From JADHUC01 sp964617665 (GTDB lineage Bacteria > Planctomycetota > Planctomycetia > Pirellulales > Pirellulaceae), in contig CAZUAH010000177.1 in the NCBI GenBank assembly GCA_964617665.1, positions 1 through 24,679 on the forward strand: 24,679 nt of DNA, written 5' to 3'. Each line of letters begins with the position of its first letter. Positions within the stretch are counted from its first letter, which is position 1. A program made the position numbers and the translations under genes. Under the pieces are notes generated by a model. That model was not told the DNA's origin and ran no database searches. It worked only from the letters and a program-made list of their open reading frames with translations. Below, one piece after another: positions 7,648 through 14,913 of this stretch.

Positions 7648-9762
7648 TTACCACATCAACTGCTTTCCACCCATACTCTCCGAAGGGGGCTCGCCTGCTC
7701 TCTGTCGTGCTTTGTCGATCACGGGCTGCACTCGGCTCTTAATCTTATCCTGATCCGCCTTCTGAGCCTCCTGAAACTGTTCAGAGGAATACACTGCCGT
7801 GCCAATCTGCTGCAGCATATGATGATAGGGACCCCACTCTTCCGTATTGTGCTGATAACTCGGCGCCGAGCTCAGCAAACTCGGCAAAGCGTCGACGGCC
7901 TTCTGGAATGCGGCTTCTTTCTGTAATCGCGGGGTATCAGGTTTTGTGAGCCTCTTGAGCAACTCTTGCGGAGAGAGCATTTTCTCGACCACTCCGACTT
8001 TTTCACCGCCTCCTTTGTCAGAAGCATCGGCAATAATGGCGCATGCTCTCTGAGCAGCCTGTCGCGCTCTTTTCGAAGGCTGTAGTTCGCCAATCTTTCC
8101 CTTCCCGGCAACGCTCTGCATAAAACCAAAAAGTGAGAGTGTTATCGATGCCGTAGGCACTTCTCGGTGTGGCGTTCGTATTCTTCCGGTCAGTAGCGAT
8201 TCAGTGACGGTGGAGAGAAAGACGGAGTTCCCCTTCCCTGAAGCCAATTGCCTTTCTGACTTCGTTTTTGGCTCATCCACCCCGTGCTGAGGCAGCACAA
8301 TGTCTGCGTCTTTGTATACATTTCGCAGGGCGACGACATTGTTGAGGAGTGTCTTCTGCCACCGCTCTGTAGCAGCATGCTTTCTCTGCTCCACAAGAGG
8401 CTTCGCTGCAATGGCTGCTTCATCCTGTTTCTGCAGTTCCCGCAGAAGCGTTTCCAATTCCCCTTCCGTTCCGGCATCCACTTCTATGGAAACGTACAAT
8501 CCCTCCCGCTTCGATTCAGGTGTGCCAAAGGCAACAACGGCCGCAGCATTTGAAGCTCCGGATGTGGCCTTCCTTGGTAGCTTGATCTCTCCCTGCTTGT
8601 CATGGAGTTCCAGAATGTGCAGCGCAGGATCACTGAACTTGATGCGAGCGCCCGGAGGTCGTTTCACGCGAAGGAGCAACATTCTCGTCGCTGCCACTGG
8701 CTGTTCATCCGCCTCGCCACTTGACGTTGCCGAAGCATCCCTCTGGACAATTGCACGATCTTTGCGCTCGAATTCCGGAGGCAGCGACAGGCTCGTACTG
8801 GACGCGTTTACACCGAATCGCCGGCCCTTCATCGAAGCTTTCATAAATGCCCTTCTGCCCTCATCGTGCATGCCGCGTGTCATGGCATTCGCAGCTTCAG
8901 TCGACAGAGCCAGCAACCCATCATCGTCAGCAACAGCGGTGAGCGTAATTGGGTGTTCTGGGATCACTTCAATAATCTGATCTCCCGACTTTTTGGGACC
9001 CTTCTCTTTGGCCTCTCGAGCTCGTTCCGCCGCTCGTCTCTCCGCAATCTGGCTGATAGTGGAAAAGGCACCATCGACCGGCGACTCCACGCCGGTCAGA
9101 ACCACTCTCCTGCCATCCATGCGGAGGGAAAGCTTGGAGACGTCATACGTTTCCAATTGCGGTGCGTCATCCTCTGCCTTTTTGAAGGGATTCGGACAGG
9201 TGAGCTGAGCCCCCGCAGGCAGCATGATGGAAAACTCTCTGCCGTCATCGAGTGCGTACGCCCTGCCGATGGCGGCCTGCACATTGGATGCATCCACCGG
9301 TCCGAGTGCGACACTTTCACTCTTAGCAGAAAAACAAAGTCCGAGCCTTCCCAGATTCTCATGAGATGACAGGTTCACAGTGAATGGCATGTCCTCCTGA
9401 CCCACCGTGAGCACGGTGCACTTGGGCAATCCTTTGACAGGCCGCCGGAGCTTGTCTCCTTCGGGCGGAATGAGCGCGCTCGCGATGTAACACTTGCTCT
9501 CGTCAATGACGACCTCGACCTGGCATACGGATGCGGGTTTGCTTTTCTTCTCTCCCGCTTTCAGAGTTAACGTCGAATTGCCCGGCAATCCGTCTATTCT
9601 GAGAGGTGCCTTCTCGGGGAAATCCATCGCCCCCCCCATAACCTCTGCCAGTCTGAGCAGCAATTCCGTTCTGCCTTCGACCACGAGTGCGCCCTTCGCA
9701 TCCTTCTCGACCAGAATACGAATGGGCCTCGATTCTCTTGTGCGGGGATTTTCCGTAGACAT
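7648..9762 (-). CDS. Large protein of unknown function
   Basis: I do not recognise this 704-residue protein. It begins MSTENPRTRESRPIRILVEK, without a signal peptide or membrane segment. The first third is beta-rich (LRIDGLPGNSTLTLKAGEKK, CQVEVVIDESKC). A charged helix AERRAAERAREAKEK lies mid-protein. Towards the C-terminus a long Glu/Lys/Gln-rich helical region (GELETLLRELQKQDEAAIAA and following) could form coiled coil. The start is uncertain: the frame is open upstream to 10260, overlapping the divergent gene, and no clear Shine-Dalgarno sequence precedes ATG 9762 or the alternative ATG 9837. I chose 9762 because residues before it look unlike protein. By eye its base composition is less GC-rich than its neighbours, which could indicate acquisition. 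It stands alone on this strand. Confidence 0.6.
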   Translation of the reverse strand: MSTENPRTRESRPIRILVEKDAKGALVVEGRTELLLRLAEVMGGAMDFPEKAPLRIDGLPGNSTLTLKAGEKKSKPASVCQVEVVIDESKCYIASALIPPEGDKLRRPVKGLPKCTVLTVGQEDMPFTVNLSSHENLGRLGLCFSAKSESVALGPVDASNVQAAIGRAYALDDGREFSIMLPAGAQLTCPNPFKKAEDDAPQLETYDVSKLSLRMDGRRVVLTGVESPVDGAFSTISQIAERRAAERAREAKEKGPKKSGDQIIEVIPEHPITLTAVADDDGLLALSTEAANAMTRGMHDEGRRAFMKASMKGRRFGVNASSTSLSLPPEFERKDRAIVQRDASATSSGEADEQPVAATRMLLLRVKRPPGARIKFSDPALHILELHDKQGEIKLPRKATSGASNAAAVVAFGTPESKREGLYVSIEVDAGTEGELETLLRELQKQDEAAIAAKPLVEQRKHAATERWQKTLLNNVVALRNVYKDADIVLPQHGVDEPKTKSERQLASGKGNSVFLSTVTESLLTGRIRTPHREVPTASITLSLFGFMQSVAGKGKIGELQPSKRARQAAQRACAIIADASDKGGGEKVGVVEKMLSPQELLKRLTKPDTPRLQKEAAFQKAVDALPSLLSSAPSYQHNTEEWGPYHHMLQQIGTAVYSSEQFQEAQKADQDKIKSRVQPVIDKARQRAGEPPSESMGGKQLMW

Positions 9763-10033
9763 TGGTAGAAAGGGAAACAAGCAGGATAAGGAATCGTAGT
9801 ACCCTGAACGAACGACCAAGGAACCTAAATTGAGCATACCAGGAGGAATTGGTGATTCAAGGGGGCCGGTATCCGGAGGCTTTTCTTTCAGGCTCGCTGT
9901 TCCCCACCGACTGCTCGATTCTTTCAAGTACCTTTCCGTGCAGTTAGAATGGAGTCCGTTTAGGAAGAGCCCCTTGACATGTTGATCAAGTCGGATACCT
10001 CCCCAGAGGCGTAACAAGAAGGAGCAATGCGGT

Positions 10034-13000
10034 ATGAAGACGTTATCGACAGTAGTCCTGGTTGTCGTCGTGACGACGGGTGCGCGGGCGGCGAAGGAGC
10101 CTGCAGCAGCGTTGAAGGAAGCCGGCATCACCGGTGGCCTGGTGGTACATCTCGGTTGTGGCGATGGAAAAATGACCGCCGCGTTGCGGACAAGTGACGC
10201 TTTCACCGTGCACGGGCTGGACCGCGATCTGGCAAACGTTGGAAAGGCGCGAACATACATTCAGTCGAAAGGCCTCTATGGACCGGTCAGTGTTGACCAT
10301 CTCCCCGGCAGCGTCCTGCCGTATGTGGATAACCTGGTGAATCTGATTGTGATACGAGATACGCGGAACGACGTGCGAGATGAGGAGCTGAAACGAGTAT
10401 TGGCTCCGAGGGGGAAAATCGTCGCCCCGGAAGGAACACGCATCCCGCATCCCGTATCCCGCATCGGGAGCGGTCTTGTGATGTTCACAAAACCCGTTCC
10501 TTCCGACATTGACGAGTGGCCGCAGCACTACAACGCACCCGACAATAACGCGGTAGCGTTGGACAGCGTCGTGGGTCCCCCACGGTACTTCCAGTGGATA
10601 ACCGAGCCGGAGTGGAGCCGTTCTCATCTCGAGCTACCTTCGATTCACAGTCTGGTCTCGGCCAACGGGCGGCTGTACAGCATCGAGGACCGCGCATCGG
10701 TCGAGCATCCGGCCTTGCCGGGCAAGTTTGCATTGATTTGCCGCGATGCCTTCAACGGTATCGAGCTATGGCGGCATCCGTTTCCTGACTGGCAACCGGT
10801 GAATATCTACATCAAGTTCACGCCCACTCAAGTGCAGCGGCAATTGGCAGCCATCGGTGACAAGATCTATTGCACGCCGGGTCTGAACGCGCCCATCACC
10901 GTGTTCGATGCTGCGACGGGAGAGACTCAGAGACAATTCGAAGGCACGGAAGAGACCCAGGAATTCGTCTACGCCGACGGCGTCTTGTACGTGGTCACGG
11001 GAGATCCCTACGACACCATGGGAATCGGGCAAACGCCCCGAGGTGTCGCGAAGCTTGGCCCCGGCACCATTGCCGCGCAGAGTCGAGGACGCGCCTCGAC
11101 CATTGGTCCCAGTTCTTTCCGCAGGGAAGCCTACGGCCCGCTGATTCCGAAACTCGACAATCCGACGAGTACAATTCTGGCGATCGATGCCGAATCGGGG
11201 CAGGAAATTTGGAGACTGCAAGGCGATCAGACAAAGGACTACGAAGGAGCGACACTGGCGGTTCGCGGACCTAACGCGGTCTATGCAACGCAGGACTCGC
11301 TGGTATGTATCGACCGAAAGACCGGGCAGCAGCGGTGGCGAGTAACCGCGGAAAAGGGGCCGTGGTTTACACAGAACGCCAAGGAGAGGATTCTGGGCAA
11401 CCGCAACAGACCTGGCAAGTCGCCAGGGACGACTCTTACAACGGTGCTTTCCGACGAGGCCGTGTATATGGCAGGCTGTAATGCGCTATGGGCCTTCTCG
11501 ATGGAGGACGGCGAGCTGATGTGGGAAGCGCTTACTCATATCAATCACTTCAAAGCCCCTGACCTCTTCTTAGTCGACGGGGTGGTGTGGACGGCGAACA
11601 AGCGAGGATATGATGCGCGCACGGGTGAACTCGTCAGGGCTTTGACGCAGGATGTGATCGGCCCGATGAGCCATGACCGCTGCTACCGCAATCGCATCAC
11701 GCCGCGCTGGTATATCAACTCGGCGACCGGCGGCAGCGACTTTTTGGCGCTGGACGGCTCGGGCGAGTTCCCGAATCATTGGGTGCGAAGTACCTGCGGC
11801 GTCGGCTACCTGCCATGCAACGGCCTGCTGTATGCCGGGCCTCACGCCTGCTCCTGCTACAACGTGGTCAAGCTGACGGGATTCAACGCACTGGCCTCGG
11901 AGCCGGGTTTGAAGTCATCGGGCCAACCGATACACCTTAAGATCGAACCGCGCGTCGAGAGAGGATCCGCTTTCGGGAAAACTCGAAAACCGAAGTCCGA
12001 AATCCGAAACGAAGATTGGCCAACGTATCGGAACAATCGTAGCCGAGGCGGCTGCACCAAGGCTGCCGTCTCCGCAAAGCTCGAACCCAAATGGCAGACG
12101 CAACTAAGCCGAACCGTGGGGCAAGCTTCCAGCTTGCCTTTCCCGGCAAATTCGCAAGCTGGAAGCTTACGCCACAGCCCAAGGATCAGTGCCCCGACGA
12201 TCGCCGAAGGTAAGGTGTTCCTAGCCGATGTGGATGCGCACTCCGTTCGCGCACTGGATGCCGATACCGGAAAGCTACTATGGTCCTACACAACCGGCGG
12301 TCGCGTGGACTCGCCGCCGACCTGGCACAAGGGGCGCCTGCTATTTGGCTCGCGCGACGGTTGGGTCTACTGCCTGTGGGCAGAGGATGGCCAGTTGGCT
12401 TGGCGGTTCAAGGGCCTGCCGGATCGATCGATTTGCGCTTACGAGCAAGTGGAATCCGCGTGGCCGGTGGGTGGCAGTATCCTGATCAAGGACGACATCG
12501 CTTACTTCTGCGCCGGTCGGAACAGCTTCGTCGACGGCGGGATGGTGCTGTTTGGACTCGATCCGGAAACAGGCCAGGTGCGCCATCGCCGACACCTGTA
12601 CGGGCCGTACGGCGAAGACGAGTTTCCAGTCCGCATGACCAGGGAAGAAGTCGGCGGCAACGGCTTCGGGATTCAGGGCAACAAGGCCGATATCCTGCTA
12701 GCCGATGACCAGCACGTCTATCTGCGGCACTCGGCATTTACGCCGGACCTGACACCTGTAAAACACAACCAGCTCACGAAGCCGCATCTGATTGCCACGC
12801 CCGGTTTCGTTCAGCCGGTGCCGCATCACCGCAGTTTCTGGACGGTCAATACGCGCTTACTGTACGACATCCCGACTGGCGGGGGCCCGACTTACGGCGA
12901 CATCCTCGCCAAGGACGGTGCCCGCTTCTACGAAGTCCGTGGATACCAGCCCGCCCGCGCCTCCTATTTTGACCCTCGTGTGTCGGGGTACACGCTTTTC

Positions 13001-13336
13001 GCGGGTGAAATCGGCTCGAAAGGCAAAGGCCCGCATCAAGCGGTGAAGGAACGATGGAAAGCGGATCTTCCGCTGACCGGCAAGGCGATGGCGTTGGCTG
13101 GCGACGTGTTGTTCGTAGCGGGGACGCCGGTGGCGTTTCCGAAGGACGACCTGTCGAAGGCGTACGATGGCCGAATGGGCGGAGTGCTGTGGGCCGCGTC
13201 GGCCCAGGACGGAACGAAGCTAGCCGAGTACAAACTCGACGCCCCGCCCGTCTGGGACAGCTTGGCAGCAGTCCAAGGAAAACTGTTCCTCTGCACCACC
13301 GACGGACAGTTACGCTGTTATGTCGAGAAGGAATGA
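10034..13336 (+). CDS. Exported methyltransferase-like domain fused to PQQ-type beta-propeller
   Basis: The product has 1100 residues. Signal peptide: MKTLSTVVLVVVVTTGARA, cleavage before AKEP. Residues about 28-130 form a class I methyltransferase-like Rossmann domain: motif I VVHLGCGDGKMTAAL (37-51), acidic motif II GLDRD (61-65), LPYVDNLVNLIVIRD (95-109) and ELKRVLAPRGKIV (118-130). The rest is PQQ/BamB-like propeller with blades such as VFDAATGETQRQFEG, ILAIDAESGQEIWRLQ, VCIDRKTGQQRWRV and VRALDADTGKLLWSY. A conserved ACSCY cysteine motif lies mid-protein. There is no CXXCH. In-frame repeats interrupt three linkers (residues about 136-145, 649-661 and 695-714). A GAAGGAG site (10018-10024) precedes the ATG by 9 bases. 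It is paralogous to the minus-strand gene at 16959-20087. Whether PQQ or SAM is bound is unknown; such propellers often lack cofactor. Confidence 0.85.
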   Translation: MKTLSTVVLVVVVTTGARAAKEPAAALKEAGITGGLVVHLGCGDGKMTAALRTSDAFTVHGLDRDLANVGKARTYIQSKGLYGPVSVDHLPGSVLPYVDNLVNLIVIRDTRNDVRDEELKRVLAPRGKIVAPEGTRIPHPVSRIGSGLVMFTKPVPSDIDEWPQHYNAPDNNAVALDSVVGPPRYFQWITEPEWSRSHLELPSIHSLVSANGRLYSIEDRASVEHPALPGKFALICRDAFNGIELWRHPFPDWQPVNIYIKFTPTQVQRQLAAIGDKIYCTPGLNAPITVFDAATGETQRQFEGTEETQEFVYADGVLYVVTGDPYDTMGIGQTPRGVAKLGPGTIAAQSRGRASTIGPSSFRREAYGPLIPKLDNPTSTILAIDAESGQEIWRLQGDQTKDYEGATLAVRGPNAVYATQDSLVCIDRKTGQQRWRVTAEKGPWFTQNAKERILGNRNRPGKSPGTTLTTVLSDEAVYMAGCNALWAFSMEDGELMWEALTHINHFKAPDLFLVDGVVWTANKRGYDARTGELVRALTQDVIGPMSHDRCYRNRITPRWYINSATGGSDFLALDGSGEFPNHWVRSTCGVGYLPCNGLLYAGPHACSCYNVVKLTGFNALASEPGLKSSGQPIHLKIEPRVERGSAFGKTRKPKSEIRNEDWPTYRNNRSRGGCTKAAVSAKLEPKWQTQLSRTVGQASSLPFPANSQAGSLRHSPRISAPTIAEGKVFLADVDAHSVRALDADTGKLLWSYTTGGRVDSPPTWHKGRLLFGSRDGWVYCLWAEDGQLAWRFKGLPDRSICAYEQVESAWPVGGSILIKDDIAYFCAGRNSFVDGGMVLFGLDPETGQVRHRRHLYGPYGEDEFPVRMTREEVGGNGFGIQGNKADILLADDQHVYLRHSAFTPDLTPVKHNQLTKPHLIATPGFVQPVPHHRSFWTVNTRLLYDIPTGGGPTYGDILAKDGARFYEVRGYQPARASYFDPRVSGYTLFAGEIGSKGKGPHQAVKERWKADLPLTGKAMALAGDVLFVAGTPVAFPKDDLSKAYDGRMGGVLWAASAQDGTKLAEYKLDAPPVWDSLAAVQGKLFLCTTDGQLRCYVEKE
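10441..10468. repeat. In-frame 7-bp tandem repeat at the methyltransferase/propeller junction
   Basis: Four units of CATCCCG (CATCCCG, CATCCCG, TATCCCG, CATCGGG) encode RIPHPVSRIG at about residues 136-145 of the PQQ protein. This is exactly where the methyltransferase-like domain ends. Similar tandem units occur in other planctomycete genomes (from memory). Confidence 0.7.
11980..12014. repeat. Short CGAA(A/G)TCC-type repeat inside the PQQ gene
   Basis: The segment encoding KTRKPKSEIRNED (about residues 649-661) consists of near-repeats CGAAAACCGAAGTCCGAAAT and so on. KSEIRN-type peptides are known translations of a dispersed planctomycete/verrucomicrobial repeat (from memory). It lies at the inter-propeller linker. 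Confidence 0.5.
12116..12175. repeat. REP-like 60-bp palindrome inserted in frame in the PQQ gene
   Basis: The arms at 12116-12137 and 12154-12175 are 22 bases each with 20 complementary positions, around a 16-base loop. Each arm contains AAGCTTCCAGCTTGC or its complement. It encodes VGQASSLPFPANSQAGSLRH (about residues 695-714). The paralogue at 16959-20087 has only LGGMLTQPVVADG at this point, so the palindrome is an insertion of roughly 20 residues between propeller blades. Confidence 0.85.
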
Positions 13337-13351
13337 CTCACTCAGAGTGAG
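13337..13351 (+). promoter_or_regulatory. Small hairpin overlapping the LRR gene ribosome binding site
   Basis: CTCACT (13337-13342) pairs with AGTGAG (13346-13351) around CAG. The hairpin begins right after the PQQ gene's TGA (13334-13336). It sequesters the purine-rich site used by ATG 13359, which would couple LRR translation to ribosomes finishing the PQQ gene. This is a weak inference from position. Confidence 0.3.
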
Positions 13352-13358
13352 AATTGAA

Positions 13359-14564
13359 ATGATAGTCAGCAACAAGATCGGTCAGCGGCTGTCGTGGAAA
13401 GTGACGGTGCTCCTCGTATTGTTTGCGTTGCTCATCACGCCCCTGTCCCTTGCCCAGAGCGGAGAGAACCGTGAGAGCGTAACAAAGCAGGATGGAGAAG
13501 CGCTCGCGAACGAAGAAGACCAGGGGTCGGCGAACGCCGGCTCGCATGAACACCGAGTAGACATCAATTCCGAGAAAAGGAAGCGAGAAACGTGGCTGCT
13601 CGCACTTTCTTTTGAGGGAGGAAAACGAATTGCCAACCCGGCTGTGCTGTCCGAGATTAGAGCCCGCTCGTTGACTTTACACGGACCCCAAATCACTGAT
13701 GACGCCCTTAAAGGTCTTACAAACCATGCTGGCCTTCAGGAACTCGGGCTGTTCGACACGTGCGTGATAGGGCTTGGCCTGCAGCACTTGGCCAAGTTGA
13801 ATAATCTTGAAAAACTGGTCTTGGCCGGACCACACGTGACGGATGCCTGGCTTGCATACTTGCCCGAACTGAAGGGCCTAAGGCGTATTGTCATCTCGCA
13901 GACAAATGTGACGAACGCTGGGATCCGTTTCCTGGAGAAGTATGCGCAGTTACGAACGCTAGACCTGCGATATTCAGCCACTGATGATGAAGGCCTGCAG
14001 GTGTTGGAGCACTTGCCAAACCTCACGACTCTGTACCTGGGCGAGACCAACGTGGGTGACCGTGGGCTTGCCAATCTTCGACATGTCCCAAAACTATCCC
14101 GCCTGGAATTGAAGCATACGCAAGTGAGCGACGAAGGGCTGGCCAACCTGAAACACGTTCCTAATCTGTTTTACTTTTCGTTGGCATCCCCACACGTGAA
14201 GGGAAACGGAACGGCCAATCTCAAGCACACCCAGCGTCTACAGCAACTGCAATTCGTTGGCGACAACGTGACCGACGAATGGATGCGTAGGGTTCCGCCA
14301 CTCAAGGAACTCTATTGGCTCGAACTGCACAGCACCAGCGTTACATCAATTGGTCTGCAACCAATAGGAGACTGGACGAAGCTCGAAAAAGTGTATCTGA
14401 ATCGAAACAGGTCACTCGACGACAAAGTCATAGTCCATCTAAAGGGCCTCGACCGTCTGAAAGTTCTTGAGTTACGAGAGACTCAAGTCACGGAAAAAGG
14501 CGCTGGCCAACTGCGGGAGATGCTTCCCAATGCTCGTGTCAGTGTGTCGGCCGAGGCCCGTTAG
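13359..14564 (+). CDS. Exported leucine-rich repeat protein
   Basis: The product has 401 residues from ATG 13359. The N-terminus IVSNKIGQRLSWK and the hydrophobic VTVLLVLFALLITPLSLA form a signal peptide with cleavage near LAQ/SGE. A charged spacer rich in E, K and D follows. From about residue 105 about twelve LRR units of 23-25 residues run to the end, for example LRTLDLRYSATDDEGLQVLE, LTTLYLGETNVGDRGLANL and LSRLELKHTQVSDEGLANL. The T/S-x-V-[TS]-D-x-G-L spacing resembles the cysteine-containing/GALA type common in planctomycetes. It probably mediates protein-protein contact outside the cytoplasm. An ATG at 13320 is in frame and overlaps the end of the PQQ gene. The internal ATG is preferred because GAGTGAG (13345-13351) lies 7 bases upstream and it leaves a clean signal peptide. 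With a 22-base gap to the PQQ gene it is likely co-transcribed. Confidence 0.8.
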   Translation: MIVSNKIGQRLSWKVTVLLVLFALLITPLSLAQSGENRESVTKQDGEALANEEDQGSANAGSHEHRVDINSEKRKRETWLLALSFEGGKRIANPAVLSEIRARSLTLHGPQITDDALKGLTNHAGLQELGLFDTCVIGLGLQHLAKLNNLEKLVLAGPHVTDAWLAYLPELKGLRRIVISQTNVTNAGIRFLEKYAQLRTLDLRYSATDDEGLQVLEHLPNLTTLYLGETNVGDRGLANLRHVPKLSRLELKHTQVSDEGLANLKHVPNLFYFSLASPHVKGNGTANLKHTQRLQQLQFVGDNVTDEWMRRVPPLKELYWLELHSTSVTSIGLQPIGDWTKLEKVYLNRNRSLDDKVIVHLKGLDRLKVLELRETQVTEKGAGQLREMLPNARVSVSAEAR

Positions 14565-14580
14565 AATCGCTGGCCGAACA

Positions 14581-14748
14581 ATGAGCGCCGCGATCCGCAG
14601 CGGCGGACTCCGACAATGTGGTTTTGTGCTGGTGCTCACGGTTATGACGATCACTGATACGACCTGCGGCAAGAAGGAAATCGTTTGTCGGGGGCAGCTG
14701 CATTCATCTCGAGCTAATCCTCAGGTAAGTTACGGAAGGCGGAAATAG
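14581..14748 (+). CDS. Doubtful small ORF, lipoprotein-like N-terminus
   Basis: A 55-codon frame encodes MSAAIRSGGLRQCGFVLVLT, then VMTITDTTCGKKEIVC and a basic tail ending YGRRK. The hydrophobic segment followed by TTCGKKE resembles planctomycete lipoprotein starts, but the lipobox is not canonical (Thr-Thr before Cys) and no ribosome binding site is visible. It ends 7 bases before a MITE-like element, so it may be the stump of a gene cut by an insertion. It may also be chance. Confidence 0.25.
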   Translation: MSAAIRSGGLRQCGFVLVLTVMTITDTTCGKKEIVCRGQLHSSRANPQVSYGRRK

Positions 14749-14755
14749 CGCGTAA

Positions 14756-14872
14756 GAGCCAGTCTTCAAGTACGTAGCCGCCATTGAATGGCCTGGATAT
14801 CGCCGAAAACGTGGCGGCTGGAAGCCACCACTACCAAACTCGGCCGCTATTCTTGCTCTTGAAGACTGGCTC
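14756..14872. mobile_element. 117-bp MITE-like element with 15-bp inverted repeats and TAA duplication
   Basis: The terminal repeats GAGCCAGTCTTCAAG (14756-14770) and CTTGAAGACTGGCTC (14858-14872) are perfect. Both ends are flanked by TAA (14753-14755 and 14873-14875), a 3-base direct repeat. Three-base T-N-A duplications are known for parts of the IS5 family. The interior has no coding capacity but contains AGCCGCC/GGCGGCT and GTGGC/GCCAC pairings, so the transcript could fold. It lies between the doubtful small ORF and the dehydratase start. Confidence 0.7.
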
Positions 14873-14913
14873 TAAATGAGGCAGTGAACATCCCTGCAAG
14901 GCAGAGGCACCTT

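Noticed and set aside
9974..10000. TTGACA followed by GATACC as a promoter for the PQQ gene
   Set aside because: The -35-like hexamer is perfect, but spacing (15-16) and the -10-like match are poor; one good hexamer is expected by chance.
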